64,000 nucleotides of DNA, taken from positions 1 to 64,000 of the forward strand of contig NZ_JABFTV010000003.1 of NCBI RefSeq assembly GCF_021404405.1, in the 5' to 3' direction. The stretch is from Billgrantia aerodenitrificans. Its GTDB lineage: Bacteria > Pseudomonadota > Gammaproteobacteria > Pseudomonadales > Halomonadaceae. The translations under genes and the position numbers were made by a program. Below are positions 62,869-64,000 of this stretch, piece by piece. A model generated the notes under the pieces. It was not told the DNA's origin and searched no databases. It saw nothing but the letters and a program-made list of their open reading frames with translations. Within the stretch, counting starts at the first letter, position 1; every line of letters starts with the position of its first letter.

Positions 62869-63257
62869 GCCTGCTCCCCCTTGACCGATGCCACTGCGGC
62901 GTTGGTGGCGCCCACGGTCTGTTGTCCGCCGCCGGCGACCTGCACGTTGCCTTGGATTTCGACACGCGCCAGGCTCTCGGCGGTGATACGGGGCTGCTCG
63001 CCCATCTTGTAGGTTTCGAGAATCTCGTAGGTCACGGTATGGCGCGTGACGTTGAAGAACTTGCGACAACCGACGGCGTGCACCCACATCTCGTGGTGGA
63101 TGCCGCGCGGGTTGTCACGGAAGAACAGGTAGTCGCCCCACTCCTCGTCGCTGCAGGCTTCGGGGTCCTTGGGGCGGACGATGTGCGCCTGGCCCTTGGG
63201 ACGGAACTCCTCTTCCTCGCGATGCTCCTCGCAGTAGGGGCAGTAGATCAGAAACAT
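62865..63257 (-). CDS. soxD: Sarcosine oxidase delta subunit
   Basis: A 130-residue subunit with the zinc-binding C6-P-Y-C9 pair and later His/Cys residues (HAVGCRKFFNVTRHT). The family core is about 95 residues; here a 30-residue Ala/Gly/Val-rich tail is added (from about residue 100). It overlaps soxA by 4 bp (ATGA). Confidence 0.93.
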   Translation of the reverse strand: MFLIYCPYCEEHREEEEFRPKGQAHIVRPKDPEACSDEEWGDYLFFRDNPRGIHHEMWVHAVGCRKFFNVTRHTVTYEILETYKMGEQPRITAESLARVEIQGNVQVAGGGQQTVGATNAAVASVKGEQA

Positions 63258-63269
63258 GGGAATGCCTCC

Positions 63270-64000
63270 TTAGTGAGCAACGCCGGCCGCACCGTGCTCG
63301 TCGACGAGAGCACCGGTATGGAAACGGTCGATGGAGAACGGGGCCGCAAGCGGGTGAGCCTGGTTCTTGGCCAGGGTCCAGGCGAACACGTGGCCCGAGC
63401 CCGGCGTGGCCTTGAAGCCACCGGTACCCCAGCCACAGTTGAAGAACAGGCCCTTCACCGGCGTGGCCGAGAGAATCGGGCAGGCGTCCGGGCAGGTGTC
63501 GACGATACCGCCCCACTGGCGGTTCATGCGCACCCGCGAGAAGATCGGGAACATCTCGACGATGGCCTGCAGGGTGTGCTCCACGGTGGGGTAGCTGCCA
63601 CGCTGGCCGTAGCCGTTGTAGCCGTCGATACCGGCACCGATGACCAGGTCGCCCTTGTCCGACTGGCTGATGTAGCCATGCACGTGGTTGGACATCACCA
63701 CGGTGTCGAGCACCGGCTTGAGCGGCTCGGAGACCAAGGCCTGCAGCGGGTGCGATTCCAGCGGCAGGCGGAAACCGGCCATCTTCGCCAGCACGCCCGA
63801 GTTGCCCGCTGCCACGCAGCCGACGGTCTTGGCTTCGATGTCACCGCGGTTGGTGTGCACACCGTAGACACGGCCATCACGAATCTTGAAGCCGGTGACT
63901 TCGGTGTTCTGCAGCAGGTCGACGCCCAGTGCGTCAGCGGCGCGGGCATAGCCCCAGGCCACGGCATCGTGGCGCGCCACGCCGGCGCGCGGCTGCCAGG
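63270..64000 (-). CDS. soxB: Sarcosine oxidase beta subunit, C-terminal part (5' end outside window)
   Basis: About 243 codons of the catalytic FAD subunit. [24 protein letters not shown], the FAD-contacting [33 protein letters not shown] and [17 protein letters not shown] are standard SoxB motifs. It oxidatively demethylates sarcosine to glycine. It precedes soxD by 12 bp; the gene order B-D-A-G is the usual one. Any glyA upstream would lie beyond the edge. Confidence 0.94.
   Translation of the reverse strand, partial: WQPRAGVARHDAVAWGYARAADALGVDLLQNTEVTGFKIRDGRVYGVHTNRGDIEAKTVGCVAAGNSGVLAKMAGFRLPLESHPLQALVSEPLKPVLDTVVMSNHVHGYISQSDKGDLVIGAGIDGYNGYGQRGSYPTVEHTLQAIVEMFPIFSRVRMNRQWGGIVDTCPDACPILSATPVKGLFFNCGWGTGGFKATPGSGHVFAWTLAKNQAHPLAAPFSIDRFHTGALVDEHGAAGVAH

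Noticed and set aside
1..64000. Long open frames antisense or out of frame to almost every gene (for example opposite soxA, the demethylase and the prolyl oligopeptidase)
   Set aside because: Expected in DNA of this GC content. They lack ribosome sites, have Arg/Pro/Ala-rich low-complexity translations and mirror the recognised genes.

Overview
The window is about 64 kb of GC-rich DNA from a gammaproteobacterium. It most resembles a moderately halophilic Halomonas-type organism, judging by the sarcosine oxidase and N-methyl-amine demethylation genes, the many metal-uptake systems and the base composition; this assignment is inference. Nearly all of it is coding. I see no rRNA, tRNA, CRISPR array, insertion sequence or phage gene.

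Layout. 1-1.6 kb: end of a tripartite tricarboxylate transporter (tctA, tctC). 1.7-3.7 kb: glyoxalase I, an NlpC/P60 lipoprotein and thiE. 3.8-7.0 kb: an MntR-type repressor divergent from a manganese-type ABC importer. 7.2-8.1 kb: an EamA permease with an attenuator-like leader. 8.4-13.9 kb: a DUF1826 protein followed by a NikA/Opp-type ABC importer with fused ATPases. 14-15.3 kb: a penicillin-binding carboxypeptidase with a SPOR domain. 15.5-17.1 kb: a zinc-starvation pair, a COG0523 GTPase and a DksA2 paralogue. 17.4 kb: an orphan hcp. 18-25.4 kb: a Fur-type siderophore uptake locus. 26-33.7 kb: a heme acquisition and anaerobic heme-degradation locus lying between two copies of the 3' end of a TauE/SafE gene. 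34.5-40.2 kb: a Dpp/Opp-type importer. 40.4-45.5 kb: a betainyl-CoA-thioesterase-like protein, a DgcA/StcD-like demethylase, a TetR regulator and the electron-transfer flavoprotein EtfAB. 45.5-55.7 kb: an unusual AprA/AprB-like redox cluster with a GntR regulator and a NitT/TauT-type importer. 56-58 kb: a prolyl oligopeptidase. 58.2-64 kb: purU and soxG-A-D-B (soxB cut by the window edge).

How the parts fit. Two themes recur. One is metal homeostasis: MntR, Fur and Zur-type operators are visible as palindromes, and a 14-bp Zur-like core is shared exactly between the DUF1826/EamA region and the dksA2 promoter. The other is one-carbon and N-methyl-amine catabolism: the DgcA/StcD-like flavoprotein fits with EtfAB, and SoxBDAG with PurU handles the sarcosine and formyl-folate end.

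Most novel. The 45.5-55.7 kb cluster combines an AprA-like flavoprotein, a minimal AprB-like ferredoxin, a HEAT-repeat protein, FdxA, a DUF971 protein, a YeiH-type exporter and a NitT/TauT importer. The importer's binding-protein gene and permease gene each have a sigma-54 promoter with an upstream enhancer-like palindrome. I read it as a candidate system for using an organosulfur or related compound under starvation; the substrate is unknown. Also notable are three copies of a ~140-bp foldable intergenic element with compensatory changes, each lying at a gene's stop codon.
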